From positions 31,707 to 95,706 of the forward strand of contig CBDVBZ010000002.1 of assembly GCA_965372355.1 (NCBI GenBank): DNA of 64,000 nucleotides, read 5' to 3'. How positions within the stretch are numbered: the stretch's first letter is position 1; each line of letters begins with the position of its first letter. The position numbers and the translations under genes were made by a program. Positions 23,811 to 33,685 of this stretch are shown here, piece by piece. Below the pieces are notes generated by a model that worked only from the letters and a program-made list of their open reading frames with translations, did no database searches and was not told the DNA's origin. The stretch is from CBDVBZ01 sp965372355 (GTDB lineage: Bacteria; Krumholzibacteriota; Krumholzibacteriia; WVZY01).

Positions 23811-25688
23811 CTACTTCTTCTGCCAGACGTCGATTCTCTGTCCCGGGTAGATCGTGGATCTCGATGATTTGTCGTTCCAGGCCAGCAAGTCGGACATCCT
23901 CACGTTGAACTTGCGGCTGATCGAGTACATCGTGTCACCCTTCTTGACCGTGTACGTGCGGACGGCGTAGTCATTGGTGTTGGGTTTGGCACCCGCCGAG
24001 GACACGTTAGCCTGATCGAACGAGTCGGGGACATAGATGACGAGGTTCTGACCGGGGTAGATGTACGAGCGGTAACTCAGGTTGTTCCACGCGCGAAGCC
24101 TGCTCGCCCGCGTGTGATAGAGCTCCGCGATCTCTCCGAGCGTGTCACCGCTCTTTACCCGATGGACCACTCGTTTGTGGTTTGCCGGTGCGGCGTAGCG
24201 GGCCGCGTACTTCTCGAGGGCTTCGCGGGTTAGATTGCGTCTCGTGTTCTCGTAGTTGGGTTCCCTCGATGCAACCTCCGTTTGGCTGGCCGGAACCGGG
24301 ACGATGAGATATTTGCCCGCGCGGATGCGGTGCGCGTTCTTGATGCCGTTGAGGCGCTTGAGCGCTGAAACGCTGGTGTCATACTTGCGCGCGATGGTAG
24401 ACAACGTTTCTCCCTGGCGGATGCGGTGCTTGCGCCACGTCACACGTTGCTCGGGCGGGACGGCCGCAATCGCCTCTGTGGTCGTCTCTCCCATGCCCTC
24501 GGGAACCTTTACCAGAACGGTCATCTTGGGCGGTGTTGCCCACTGTATGAATGCCGGATTGAGGTCGCGCAGAACCTCGAGCGTTGTGTCAGCCGACTTG
24601 GCGATCAGCTTGAGATCCGTGGCGTCTTTGATGCGCACTTCATCGAACTTGATAGGTTCCACATCGGGGAGCGTAAAACCGTAGCGCTCGGGATCCCTGA
24701 GGATGTAGACGGCGGCGAGGAACTTCGGTACGTAGCGTTCGGTTTGTTTGGGCAATCTGAGTTTCCAAAAATCCGTCGTCTTTTGCATCGCCACGGCGCG
24801 GGCGACGCGGTACTCGCCACAGTTGTAACTGGCCAGCGCGAGGGGCCACGAGCCCCAGATCCCGTAAAGGTCCTTGAGGTAGTTGCCGGCAGCATAGGTC
24901 GATGCGACGATGTCACGCCGTTCGTCGTACCACCAGTTGACGCGGAGACCGTAGATGCGAGCCGTTCCGGCAATGAACTGCCACGGTCCAACAGCCCGTG
25001 CTCGTGATCGCGCCTTGAGGTAGAACCCGCTCTCGATGATCGCCACGCAAATCAGCTCGGGGGGCAGCTCGAGCTCTTCGAGGATGCGCTCGACCGTGGG
25101 GCGATGGAGCTGCATCCGATAGAGCGTTCTGCCAAAACGCTCCTTGCCCGGCCCGGTGAAATACCTCATCCAGAAGTCGATGCGATCGTTGCGGAGCGCG
25201 GGAAAAAGGGTGTCGCCGTCTTCGGACACACTGATCTCGGTCCGAAGCGTATCGTCGTCCGGCCAGCTCAGAACGGCCAGAGCGAGGCTGTCCGTCTCGC
25301 TGAGGTGCTTATGCGACTCGAACCGGCTCTGGAACATCGCGTCAAGGTTATCGAGGTTCCTGACAAGTTGCTTGAAGTCCGGGTTGGAACGTATTGCAGG
25401 ATATGATATTGCCAGTGCATCGACGCTCCGCCTCAGCGAATCCCTCGCACTCACGAAATCCGCAATGTCGCCGAATCCATAGAGCGCCTCGGTGGAGTCA
25501 ACGGCCGCGTCCAGCCGGTCGACCATCCCTTCGTCCACATCGAGGGTGCCGTGACCTTGTTCAGCAGCGATTTCCTGAGCCGGATCCGGTGTCGGATCGG
25601 GCCCGGCTGGGGATTGTTTCCGACCAGTGGTCGAACAACCCAGGGCCAGCAGCGATAACACGAGCAACCAGGCGGATAGTCGTTTCAT
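23811..25688 (-). CDS. mltD: membrane-bound lytic murein transglycosylase D-like, three LysM
   Basis: A 625-residue lipoprotein: signal with LLALGC lipobox (Cys18), a helical linker, a family 1D/SLT transglycosylase domain at about 190-350 with catalytic Glu219 in AIIESGFYLKA and the supporting AVGPWQFIAGTA and ALASYNCGEYRV motifs, then three LysM modules (each starting like HRIRQGETLSTIA, HRVKSGDTLGEIA and YTVKKGDTMYSIS). It cleaves peptidoglycan glycan strands, leaving 1,6-anhydro-muropeptides, and is held by LysM domains and a lipid anchor. The ATG at 25688 (MKRLSAWLL) is chosen over an upstream in-frame codon because it starts the signal peptide. Leftward, convergent with porV and divergent from the GGDEF gene. 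Confidence 0.94.
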   Translation of the reverse strand: MKRLSAWLLVLSLLALGCSTTGRKQSPAGPDPTPDPAQEIAAEQGHGTLDVDEGMVDRLDAAVDSTEALYGFGDIADFVSARDSLRRSVDALAISYPAIRSNPDFKQLVRNLDNLDAMFQSRFESHKHLSETDSLALAVLSWPDDDTLRTEISVSEDGDTLFPALRNDRIDFWMRYFTGPGKERFGRTLYRMQLHRPTVERILEELELPPELICVAIIESGFYLKARSRARAVGPWQFIAGTARIYGLRVNWWYDERRDIVASTYAAGNYLKDLYGIWGSWPLALASYNCGEYRVARAVAMQKTTDFWKLRLPKQTERYVPKFLAAVYILRDPERYGFTLPDVEPIKFDEVRIKDATDLKLIAKSADTTLEVLRDLNPAFIQWATPPKMTVLVKVPEGMGETTTEAIAAVPPEQRVTWRKHRIRQGETLSTIARKYDTSVSALKRLNGIKNAHRIRAGKYLIVPVPASQTEVASREPNYENTRRNLTREALEKYAARYAAPANHKRVVHRVKSGDTLGEIAELYHTRASRLRAWNNLSYRSYIYPGQNLVIYVPDSFDQANVSSAGAKPNTNDYAVRTYTVKKGDTMYSISRKFNVRMSDLLAWNDKSSRSTIYPGQRIDVWQKK

Positions 25689-25920
25689 ACGGGGCTCTTT
25701 CGATACGGTTGTGGCGCGCGGCACCCGTGACCGGGCAGGCGCAGGTCGAATACTCTGTGTAGGCGGCTTTTGAGCAAAATGCAAGCCAAATCCGCCGGCG
25801 CCCTAACTGACCGAACAGTAGGTTGTTATTAAGCATCAATAGTAATTGCGGTAGATGGGATCAATAGAAATGTCGTATAATCAATAGATAGGCATAAGTA
25901 GCCAAAGAAGGTATTGGATT

Positions 25921-27270
25921 ATGCGCACCTTTGAGAGAGACTACGAATACCTTCTCCTCAATCTGATTCCTCAGCACCGTCTCGGAATCGAGCGGCGCAA
26001 GCGTGTCGAGAGGGCAATTCGTAGTGGCGCGCCCGCCGAGATGAGACGGGCGGCTGTTCTAGCCCTGGAAGAGCTCTGCGAGAGCGGCTCTTTTAGCCGC
26101 GTCGGCACCGAGGTCCTCGGCAAGACCGTGGTGGCCACGTACGTCCGCAACAACGGTCGTTATCAGGTAAGGGTCCGAGTGCCGCACGAGCAGTGGCGGA
26201 CGTTCGGCATCCCGCCAAAGGCGACGGTGGACACACCGACAGTGGCGCCGCCGACGGCCGAGCCGATCGATGCGACGTTTGCCATCCTCCCCGACATCAT
26301 CCGGTCGCTTTACATCGATAGCCGACCCGAATCGACGTTTGAACGGCTCGAATCGGTGATGCGGCTGTTGCCCCAGTGGTTGAATGTCACGGGGGGGAAG
26401 CTGCTGCTCAACGAGGAACGGCTGGGACAGCACGAAGACCAGGATGCGCTCGTGACGACGCTTCCCGAGCGTGTGGTGTTGACACGCGCGGTATACGAGC
26501 GGTGCCGCCGATCGGGCGGTGTCGAGCTTCTCGAGGCGGACGCTGCCGACGCGCTCGGAATCTCAAAACCGACACGGGGACATCCGGGCAACGGTGCGGA
26601 GACCTCCGTGGCCGTGGCCCCGATATTCTCGGCGGGGGAGTTTTGGGGAATTCTCGAGTTGTGGTTTCCGCAGCTGCCCGACGGGCGGCGCATGCGGGAA
26701 AGGGTCGAGGTCGCTACCGGTATGATCGAGCAGATCATCGAGAACACCGTGCGGCTCGAGAACCTGACATCCATAGACAAGCTGACCGGCGTATACAATC
26801 GTAATCACTACGAAGCACAGGTACCGATCGAAATCGAGCGAGCGACGCGCTCGGAGAGCAAGTTGTCCATGTTGATCCTGGACATCGATGATTTTAAAAG
26901 GATCAACGACACATTCGGGCACCGCAAGGGCGACGAAGCCCTCTCGCTCGTCGCCGAGTTGATCAAGAGGAATTTGCGAAAGATCGACCAGCCCTTTCGC
27001 TATGGGGGCGAGGAATTCGTCATACTGTTGCCCGGAACGACCGCTGCGGAGGCGGTTCATACGGCGGAGAGGCTCCGCGCGGTTATTTCCGAGGTCGATC
27101 GTCTGACCGATGACATGGGGGAGACCATCCCGGTCCGCGTCAGCATCGGCGCGGCGGTTTTTCCCGACCATGCCCGCACAGAGGAGGAGCTTTTCTCGAA
27201 GGCGGATTCGGCCCTGTACCGAGCCAAGCGAAGGGGCAAGGACCGAGTCGAGCTCTATCAAGAGGGTTAA
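25921..27270 (+). CDS. diguanylate cyclase (GAF-like + GGDEF)
   Basis: A 449-residue cytoplasmic protein. The N-terminal ~115 residues are a charged helical domain of unknown type; residues about 120-275 resemble a GAF sensor; the GGDEF domain covers about 285-445. The active-site loop is GGEEF (362-366), a functional variant, and the product-inhibition I-site RKID (353-356) lies exactly five residues upstream, so an active cyclase with feedback control is expected. It makes c-di-GMP from two GTP. The ATG is preceded by GAAGG. The PilZ protein at 15332 is a possible receptor in the same region. Confidence 0.93.
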   Translation: MRTFERDYEYLLLNLIPQHRLGIERRKRVERAIRSGAPAEMRRAAVLALEELCESGSFSRVGTEVLGKTVVATYVRNNGRYQVRVRVPHEQWRTFGIPPKATVDTPTVAPPTAEPIDATFAILPDIIRSLYIDSRPESTFERLESVMRLLPQWLNVTGGKLLLNEERLGQHEDQDALVTTLPERVVLTRAVYERCRRSGGVELLEADAADALGISKPTRGHPGNGAETSVAVAPIFSAGEFWGILELWFPQLPDGRRMRERVEVATGMIEQIIENTVRLENLTSIDKLTGVYNRNHYEAQVPIEIERATRSESKLSMLILDIDDFKRINDTFGHRKGDEALSLVAELIKRNLRKIDQPFRYGGEEFVILLPGTTAAEAVHTAERLRAVISEVDRLTDDMGETIPVRVSIGAAVFPDHARTEEELFSKADSALYRAKRRGKDRVELYQEG

Positions 27271-27278
27271 GGTTTGGT

Positions 27279-27300
27279 AGCGCGGCCCTGCGGCCGCGTT
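27279..27300 (+). other. GC-rich hairpin after the GGDEF gene
   Basis: A 9-bp stem (27279-27287 with 27292-27300; core GCGGCC/GGCCGC) nine bases after the stop. There is no T-run after it, so it is at most a weak or Rho-assisted terminator or an mRNA-stabilising 3' end. Confidence 0.4.
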
Positions 27301-27382
27301 ACGGATGCCGATTGTGGCCCTTCCAGGACAGGCTGACGCCCGTGCGGGAAGGACGACCCACGATGGACGCCGCTCAATCGGC

Positions 27383-28879
27383 ATGGGGAGTATCACCGGT
27401 GGGGGGGGATGTGTTGTGGTGTGGGGACCGGCCGCGGCGCTTGTCGCGGGTATACTTCAAAACGCTCTGCTTCTGGCTGCTGCGCTTTTCTGGCTGCTTT
27501 GCTTTGTCCACGCTCGCAAGATGCCGCGTCTCCACGCGGCGTTTCTAGTTCTGCTCGTTCTGTTCCTCTATGCGCAGGGCCATCGCGCGATCGATTCCGT
27601 CCATCGACACATTATGCACTTCGAGGCTTTCGCAAGTGTGCGCGAGGACCCGTTGTGGAGTGAGGGTTGGGTTGCGAGTTATCCGCAGCCCAGCTACGGT
27701 GGCACGCGGTTCGAGTTCGTCACCACGATGGGGTCAGCGGAGCACCGGTTGTGGGTTCGGACGAAGAAATTCACGATCGACTACGGGGACAGCCTGAGGA
27801 TGCTGCTCGAACTCGACTCCACGAACCGGTCGAAGCGCCCCAGGTACGGGTATCTGCTCGGCCGCGGCTGGTGCGGCACGGCGCGCGCGATACCCGGAAC
27901 GGTCGAGAAGCTCGGCGGTAAGGGTGGGACCCGTTTCAAACGGGCAGTGCTCTGGCCCCTTCACCACCGCCTGCGTTGTGATATTCACAAAGGTGTCGGT
28001 TCGCGGGCCGGTGTTGCGATGGCGTTATTGCTCGGAGAGCGCGGCGCGCTGGACAGGCGGGTTCGCAAATCCTTCGTCACGCTGGGAATATCTCATCTCC
28101 TGGCCCTGAGCGGGTTTCACCTTGGCTTTGTCGCGGGCGTGCTGGTTCTGTTGCTGCGGTTGACAAGGGTGAAGAGACGCTGGCCCGTCCTCGTGGCTTT
28201 ATGGGGCTATGTTGCACTCGTCGGTTTCATACTGTCGCTGTATCGGGCGTTGATCATGGTGGCGATACTCATTTGGGCCAGGGCGATGCATCGGCGCCTG
28301 CGTCCGGTGACCGCGCTGGGAAGCGCCTTCCTCTTGATGCTTCTCCTGTATCCGTACGCGCTCTTCTCGGTCGGATTCGAGTTGTCATTTGTCGCCACAC
28401 TGGCCGTGTTGATCGCTGTCAGGCGGCTGCCGGCCGCGCCGGTACAAGGGCGGCTGCGCAAGGCCTGGTACTGGGTTCGCTCGACGGTCGAGATAAGCGC
28501 CGTTGTCCAGGTGGTCCTTGCACCGGTACTGCTCGTTTATTTCGGGCAGATCAGTCTGGCCGCGCCGCTCACTACCGCCGTGTTTGTCGGACCCGTCATG
28601 GTCCTTCTTGCTCTTTCGGCGCTTGCCGTCCTGTTTGGAACGGTGTCACCGGTTGTCGGCTTCTGGCTATTCGAGACGGTGCAACGAGCGACGGTGATCT
28701 TCGAGGCGCTCCTCGCGTTGGTGGTGAAGGTCACTCCCGCCCCAACCGAGGTCGTTGCGCCAAACATGTACCTCTACTATTGCGGTTTTGCCATGGTGTG
28801 GATGTCGCAAAAGCGCCCGTGGCTCGGGGTCGCGGGTCTGTTCGTGTTGATCGTGTCATGGCTGCCGGTTCTCCGGTAA
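27383..28879 (+). CDS. comEC: ComEC/Rec2-family DNA-uptake channel, no metallo-beta-lactamase domain
   Basis: A ~498-residue polytopic membrane protein. Two N-terminal helices (about 12-60) precede a periplasmic OB-like part (about 85-190); the competence core starts with ALLLGERGALD and LGISHLLALSGFHLGF, a hallmark of ComEC, followed by about seven helices. In ComEC this core forms the inner-membrane channel for single-stranded DNA. The usual C-terminal metallo-beta-lactamase nuclease domain is missing: the protein ends after the last helix. Neither the ATG at 27383 nor that at 27305 has a ribosome-binding site; I prefer 27383 because it begins close to the first helix. Whether the organism is competent cannot be judged from this window. 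Confidence 0.85.
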   Translation: MGSITGGGGCVVVWGPAAALVAGILQNALLLAAALFWLLCFVHARKMPRLHAAFLVLLVLFLYAQGHRAIDSVHRHIMHFEAFASVREDPLWSEGWVASYPQPSYGGTRFEFVTTMGSAEHRLWVRTKKFTIDYGDSLRMLLELDSTNRSKRPRYGYLLGRGWCGTARAIPGTVEKLGGKGGTRFKRAVLWPLHHRLRCDIHKGVGSRAGVAMALLLGERGALDRRVRKSFVTLGISHLLALSGFHLGFVAGVLVLLLRLTRVKRRWPVLVALWGYVALVGFILSLYRALIMVAILIWARAMHRRLRPVTALGSAFLLMLLLYPYALFSVGFELSFVATLAVLIAVRRLPAAPVQGRLRKAWYWVRSTVEISAVVQVVLAPVLLVYFGQISLAAPLTTAVFVGPVMVLLALSALAVLFGTVSPVVGFWLFETVQRATVIFEALLALVVKVTPAPTEVVAPNMYLYYCGFAMVWMSQKRPWLGVAGLFVLIVSWLPVLR

Positions 28880-28946
28880 ATTCTTGGTGCAGGCGCGTAA
28901 AGGAGGTGCTATATTAGCGCTTCCACTCGCACATAGGAGGGATGCA

Positions 28947-29579
28947 TTGAATGTAAAGCGTTGTCGCGTTGTGGTGTTGGCGTCGGGGACGGGGAGCAAC
29001 TTCGGGGCGATTGCCAAGGCGTGTCAACGGGAAGAGATTCCGGCGAGTGTGGCATGTCTGATTTCCGACAAACCTGAGGCACCGGCGCTTGATTTGGCTC
29101 GAGCCTGCGGTGTCGAAGCCCGTGTGATCGAACCACCCACGAAAAAAGCCAGTCTGCCACCCGAAACCGAGAACGAAATCGTGAATGTTTGCAGGAGCCT
29201 CGATGTCGACCTGATTGCGTTGGCCGGGTTCATGCGGATTCTCAAGGGTCCTCTTCTCGATGCATACGTGGGGCGGATCATGAACGTCCACCCATCGCTG
29301 CTTCCAAGCTTCAAGGGACTGCACAGTGTCCGGCAGGCGATCGACTATGGCGTCAAGATAGCGGGGTGCTCGGTGCATTTCGTCGATCGCGAAGTGGACG
29401 GGGGTGCCATCATCCAGCAGGCGGCGTTGCCCGTGGAAGAGAGCGACACGGAGGAGTCATTTCTGCAGAAGTTGCACAAAGAGGAGCACCGGATATACGT
29501 CCTGGCGGTCAAGCTCTTTGCCGAAGGTCGGCTGCGCCAGGAGGGCAGACGGGTGAGAATACTGGACAAGCAATCTTAG
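28947..29579 (+). CDS. purN: phosphoribosylglycinamide formyltransferase (GART)
   Basis: A 210-residue enzyme that transfers the formyl group of 10-formyl-THF to GAR in purine synthesis. The GAR phosphate-binding loop is ASGTGSNF near the N-terminus. The catalytic triad Asn113 and His115 (MNVHPSLLPSFKG) and Asp151 (EVDGG) keeps the E. coli spacing. The start is TTG at 28947, five bases after AGGAGGG; the ATG at 28942 is in another frame and reads ATG-CAT-TGA. First gene of the purine cluster purN-purC-purH-guaA. Confidence 0.96.
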   Translation: MNVKRCRVVVLASGTGSNFGAIAKACQREEIPASVACLISDKPEAPALDLARACGVEARVIEPPTKKASLPPETENEIVNVCRSLDVDLIALAGFMRILKGPLLDAYVGRIMNVHPSLLPSFKGLHSVRQAIDYGVKIAGCSVHFVDREVDGGAIIQQAALPVEESDTEESFLQKLHKEEHRIYVLAVKLFAEGRLRQEGRRVRILDKQS

Positions 29580-29604
29580 AGCAGCACGCAAAGGAACGGT
29601 GACG

Positions 29605-30498
29605 ATGACGACACTGATGAACACAAATGATCACGGACTGAAACCGGATTTCAGCGGCAAGGTTCGAGACATCTTCGACCTCGACGATCGGTTGCTGATC
29701 GTTACGACCGACCGTGTTAGCGCTTACGATGTGATCCTACCGGATCCCATTCCCGGTAAGGGTGTTCTGCTCACCCAAATGACACTCGGGTGGTACGGGT
29801 TGTTCGGCGATCTGAAGACACATTTTATCACCGCCGATCACAACGAGTTTCCGGGGATGTTTGCGGGGCGGGAGGAGCTTGCGGGCAGGAGCATGCTGGT
29901 CAAGAAGGCGAACCGGTATGATGTGGAGTGCGTGGTCCGCGGTTACCTCGCGGGGTCGGGGTGGCGGGAGTACCAGGAGTCGCAATCGGTCTGCGGTGTT
30001 CCTTTGCCCTCCGGGTTGGTAGAGGCGTCACGACTCGACGTGCCGATATTCACACCGGCGACCAAAGCATCGGACGGCCACGATGAAAATATCTCTTTCG
30101 AGAAAATGACGGAGATTGTTCCCGCCGATGTTGCCGAAAAGCTAAGGGATCTGAGCTTCAATATCTACAAGAAGGCTCACGGCCATGCCGGCCGAAACGG
30201 CATCGTTCTCGCCGACACGAAGTTCGAGTTTGGCGAACTCGACGGCGAGATCATATTGATCGATGAACTGTTGTCGCCCGATTCCTCACGTTTCTGGCCC
30301 GCCGATTTGTACCAGCCGGGCAGATCCCAGCAGAGCTTTGACAAGCAGTTCGTGCGAGATCACCTCGATGAGACCGGGTGGGATCACAGCCCGCCCGCGC
30401 CCGTGCTTCCCAAGGATGTTATCGATAAGACTCTGGAGAAGTATCGCGAGGCGTGCCAACAATTATTTCCCAACATAGAACTGGAGAAGTACCTGTGA
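29605..30498 (+). CDS. purC: SAICAR synthetase
   Basis: A 297-residue phosphoribosylaminoimidazole-succinocarboxamide synthase of the longer, eukaryote/FCB-like form. Signatures: GKVRDIFDLDDRLLIVTTDRVSAYD for ATP binding, VVRGYLAGSGWREY, the TKASDGHDENIS loop and IVLADTKFEFG near the C-terminus. It joins aspartate to CAIR with ATP hydrolysis. The ATG at 29605 follows AAGGAAC at suitable distance (the GTG at 29599 is too close). Its stop overlaps the GTG start of purH by four bases (GTGA), so purC and purH are translationally coupled. Confidence 0.96.
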   Translation: MTTLMNTNDHGLKPDFSGKVRDIFDLDDRLLIVTTDRVSAYDVILPDPIPGKGVLLTQMTLGWYGLFGDLKTHFITADHNEFPGMFAGREELAGRSMLVKKANRYDVECVVRGYLAGSGWREYQESQSVCGVPLPSGLVEASRLDVPIFTPATKASDGHDENISFEKMTEIVPADVAEKLRDLSFNIYKKAHGHAGRNGIVLADTKFEFGELDGEIILIDELLSPDSSRFWPADLYQPGRSQQSFDKQFVRDHLDETGWDHSPPAPVLPKDVIDKTLEKYREACQQLFPNIELEKYL

Positions 30499-32057
30499 AC
30501 GACAACCCGAAGCGTACAGCCTTGATCAGCGTCACCAACAAGAGCGGGCTCGAAAAGTTCGCGTCGGTTTTGAAAGACAGCGGTTATGGAATGCTCTCGT
30601 CTTCCGGGACGATGAAGTTTCTCGAGTCGAAGGGATTCGAGGCGGAAGAGATCTCGATCTACACGGCGAGCCCGGAGCTGCTCGGTGGCCGCGTCAAGAC
30701 CCTGCACCCGAAAATACACGCCGGAATCCTGGCCGATCGTGACGAGGCTTCGCATCTACAGCAGCTCGATGAGCACGGCGTACGGCCGATCGATCTCGTC
30801 GTGGTCAATCTATACCCGTTTGTCGAGAAGTACCGCAGCGGTGATTTGTCCGAGAAGAAGCTGTGTGAGTACATCGACATCGGCGGAATCACACTGATCC
30901 GTGCCGCAGCCAAGAATTTTCACCACGTGGCGGTGGTAACCGATCCCGGCGAGTACAAAGGAATCGCCAAAGAGATCGCCGACACGGGTGCCGTCTCTCT
31001 GGATACACGGCGGCGACTCGCGCGGGATGCGTTTGCGTTGACGAGCTCGTACGACGCCGCGATCAACGCGTTCTTCAGGGGCAACCTGCCCGCCGACAAG
31101 ACACCCCGACAAATGGCGCTCGCGCTGGACAAGGTCGATGATCTTCGTTACGGGGAGAACCCGCACCAGTATGCAGCCGTGTACCGGACGAGCGATGATT
31201 CCGCAATTCTCTCTGTGACCAAACACCAGGGCAAGGAGCTCTCCTACAACAACTATCTCGATCTCGTGTCCGCGTTCTCGCTCGCGCGCGATATGGGCAA
31301 GGGCAGTGTGACGATCATGAAGCACACGAACCCGTGCGGAGTGGGTTGGTGCGGCCAGCCGCTGCCCTCGTTTCGCCGTGCGCTCAAGACGGACCCCGTC
31401 AGCGCTTTTGGTGGTATCGTCGCCGTCAACGGCACCGTGGAAAAGGAACTCGCGGAAGAGTTCAACAAGATGTTTCTCGAGGTGATCATTGCGAGATCGC
31501 TCACAGATGATGCGCTTCGTATTCTTGCCAAGAAGAAGAACCTGCGCGTCGTGAGTCTCGATGACGCGTGGTGGGAGAAAGCGCCTGCGGGTCAGTTTGG
31601 GCTCTTGACGGACGGGTTGTTTCTCTACCAGGATGCCGACGCTGGTTTTCCCGAGCTCAAAGAGGCACAGGCGGTCACAAAACGCGCGCCGACGGAGGCC
31701 GAGTTGCTCTCATGCCAGATGGCGTGGAAGGTCGCCAAACACGTCAAGTCGAACTCGATTCTGGTGGCGGACGACGAAGGCACGGTGGGTGTGGGGGCGG
31801 GACAGATGAGCCGCATCGATTCGTCGCAGATCGCGGCTCGCAAGGCGGCCGAAGCCGGCTTTTCCCTTGAGGGGAAGGTCGCTGCATCCGATGCATTTTT
31901 TCCTTTTCCCGACGGCGTCATCGCCCTCGCAGAAACCGGTATCACAGCGGTGATACAGCCAGGCGGTTCAATAAGAGATCAAGAGGTGATCGACGCGGCG
32001 GACGAGGCCAACCTGGCGATGCTCTTTACGGGGCGTCGTCACTTCCGGCACGCGTGA
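30495..32057 (+). CDS. purH: bifunctional AICAR formyltransferase / IMP cyclohydrolase
   Basis: A 520-residue two-domain enzyme completing IMP synthesis. The cyclohydrolase domain (about 1-195) shows MLSSSGTMKFL, GGRVKTLHPKIHAGIL and VVNLYPF. The formyltransferase domain (about 200-520) has RYGENPHQYAA, the catalytic Lys276-His277 in MKHTNPCG, and DAFFPFPDGV. Length is like that of E. coli PurH. The GTG start at 30495 lies inside the purC stop, with GGAG nine bases before. Its own stop overlaps a GTG upstream of guaA. Confidence 0.97.
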   Translation: MNDNPKRTALISVTNKSGLEKFASVLKDSGYGMLSSSGTMKFLESKGFEAEEISIYTASPELLGGRVKTLHPKIHAGILADRDEASHLQQLDEHGVRPIDLVVVNLYPFVEKYRSGDLSEKKLCEYIDIGGITLIRAAAKNFHHVAVVTDPGEYKGIAKEIADTGAVSLDTRRRLARDAFALTSSYDAAINAFFRGNLPADKTPRQMALALDKVDDLRYGENPHQYAAVYRTSDDSAILSVTKHQGKELSYNNYLDLVSAFSLARDMGKGSVTIMKHTNPCGVGWCGQPLPSFRRALKTDPVSAFGGIVAVNGTVEKELAEEFNKMFLEVIIARSLTDDALRILAKKKNLRVVSLDDAWWEKAPAGQFGLLTDGLFLYQDADAGFPELKEAQAVTKRAPTEAELLSCQMAWKVAKHVKSNSILVADDEGTVGVGAGQMSRIDSSQIAARKAAEAGFSLEGKVAASDAFFPFPDGVIALAETGITAVIQPGGSIRDQEVIDAADEANLAMLFTGRRHFRHA

Positions 32058-32062
32058 TAGCG

Positions 32063-33601
32063 ATGGCGCAGAACGGTATCGTCATAATCGACTATGGGTC
32101 TCAGTACACGCAACTGATAGCGCGGCGCATCCGCGCCCAGAAAGTCTACTCGGAGATCCTGCCCTGTACTGTGGACCGGGAGCGCGTATTCCGGTCGCAT
32201 CCCAGGGGGCTGGTGCTCTCCGGTGGTCCATCGAGCGTTTTCGGAGCCGAAGCGCCCGTTTTGCCCGATTGGTTCGAATCGGTGGACATTCCCGTTCTCG
32301 GTATCTGCTATGGGATGCAGCTTCTCGCGCGGCAGATGGGTGCTCCGGTCGAGTCGTCGCCGGTGGGCGAATACGGGCACACCAGCCTGACGGTGGACAA
32401 CTCCGATGCGCTGTTTGCCGCCGTACCGCACCAGCTTCGGGTGTGGATGAGCCACGGCGACCAGGTTCTGGCGGCCCCCGATGACGCGGATGTGATTGCG
32501 TCGTCCGAGGAGAGCGTTGTGGCCGCCTTTGTAAACCGGTCGCGGAAGCTGTACGGCGTACAGTTTCACCCCGAGGTGCACCACACCGAGAGCGGTGAGC
32601 GGATACTCGATAACTTCGTCTTTGCGGTTTGCGGGTGTTCGCCCGATTGGGTTGCGGGTAGCATCATTCATGAGACCACCGAGAACATCAAACACACCGT
32701 TGGTGATGGGCGCGTGATCTGCGCGGTCAGCGGTGGCGTGGATAGTTCGGTCACCGCGTGTTTTGTCGATCGTGCCGTTGGCGAACGCCTTGTGTGCGTT
32801 TTTGTCGACAATGGTCTTTTGCGCGACGCTGAGGCCGCCGGTGTCGTGGATCTGCTCAACCGGCAGCTCAGCGGGTCGTTGGTCGTCGTCGATGCGGGCG
32901 AGAGGTTTTTAGAACGCTTGAGGGGTGTGACCGATCCCGAAGAGAAGCGGAAGCGAATCGGTAATTTGTTTATCGAAATCTTCGAAGAGGTGAGCCGCGA
33001 GAAGGGACCGTTCGAGTTTCTCGCTCAGGGGACGCTTTATCCGGACCGGATCGAGAGCATATCGACCTTCGGGCCGTCGGCCACCATCAAGACACACCAC
33101 AACGTCGGTGGGTTACCCGAGGAATTCGATTTCAAGCTCATCGAGCCGTTGTCGTCTCTCTTCAAGGACGAGGTGCGCGAGATCGGCGCCGAGTTGGGGT
33201 TGCCCAGGGAGCAACTCGGACGGCACCCGTTTCCTGGCCCGGGTCTTGCAGTTCGGGTTCTCGGAGAGGTGACCGAGGAAAGGCTCTCCATCCTGAGAAA
33301 AGCGGACAGGATATTCATCGACGGCCTCAAGCGCTGGGATCTGTACGATCAGGTTTGGCAGGCGGGAGTGATACTGCTCCCAGTGCAAAGCGTTGGTGTG
33401 ATGGGTGATGCGCGCACGTATGAGAACGCGGCGGTTCTTCGGGCGGTCACTAGCACCGACGGAATGACGGCGGATTGGGCCAGGTTGGATACCGCATTCT
33501 TGCAGGAAGTCTCGAATCGTATTATTAATTCGGTGACGGGGATCAATCGGGTTGCCTACGACATCAGCTCAAAACCACCCAGCACCATCGAGTGGGAATG
33601 A
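32063..33601 (+). CDS. guaA: GMP synthase (glutamine-hydrolysing)
   Basis: A 512-residue enzyme converting XMP to GMP. Class I amidotransferase domain with nucleophile Cys82 in GICYGMQ and the His-Glu pair in QFHPEVHHTE; ATP-pyrophosphatase with P-loop SGGVDSS (223-229); the C-terminal dimerisation domain ends in the invariant PPSTIEWE. The ATG at 32063 is chosen; a GTG at 32054 overlapping the purH stop is in frame and would add three residues. It is the last gene of the purine group, channelling IMP-derived nucleotides to GMP (the IMP dehydrogenase gene is not in this window). Confidence 0.97.
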   Translation: MAQNGIVIIDYGSQYTQLIARRIRAQKVYSEILPCTVDRERVFRSHPRGLVLSGGPSSVFGAEAPVLPDWFESVDIPVLGICYGMQLLARQMGAPVESSPVGEYGHTSLTVDNSDALFAAVPHQLRVWMSHGDQVLAAPDDADVIASSEESVVAAFVNRSRKLYGVQFHPEVHHTESGERILDNFVFAVCGCSPDWVAGSIIHETTENIKHTVGDGRVICAVSGGVDSSVTACFVDRAVGERLVCVFVDNGLLRDAEAAGVVDLLNRQLSGSLVVVDAGERFLERLRGVTDPEEKRKRIGNLFIEIFEEVSREKGPFEFLAQGTLYPDRIESISTFGPSATIKTHHNVGGLPEEFDFKLIEPLSSLFKDEVREIGAELGLPREQLGRHPFPGPGLAVRVLGEVTEERLSILRKADRIFIDGLKRWDLYDQVWQAGVILLPVQSVGVMGDARTYENAAVLRAVTSTDGMTADWARLDTAFLQEVSNRIINSVTGINRVAYDISSKPPSTIEWE

Positions 33602-33685
33602 GCGATTTTGCCCGGATTTCGGTAGCTCGATCGGTTCTCAAAACCCTGGTCGACCCCTTGCCGTTCATTCTTGAGATAAGCATCG

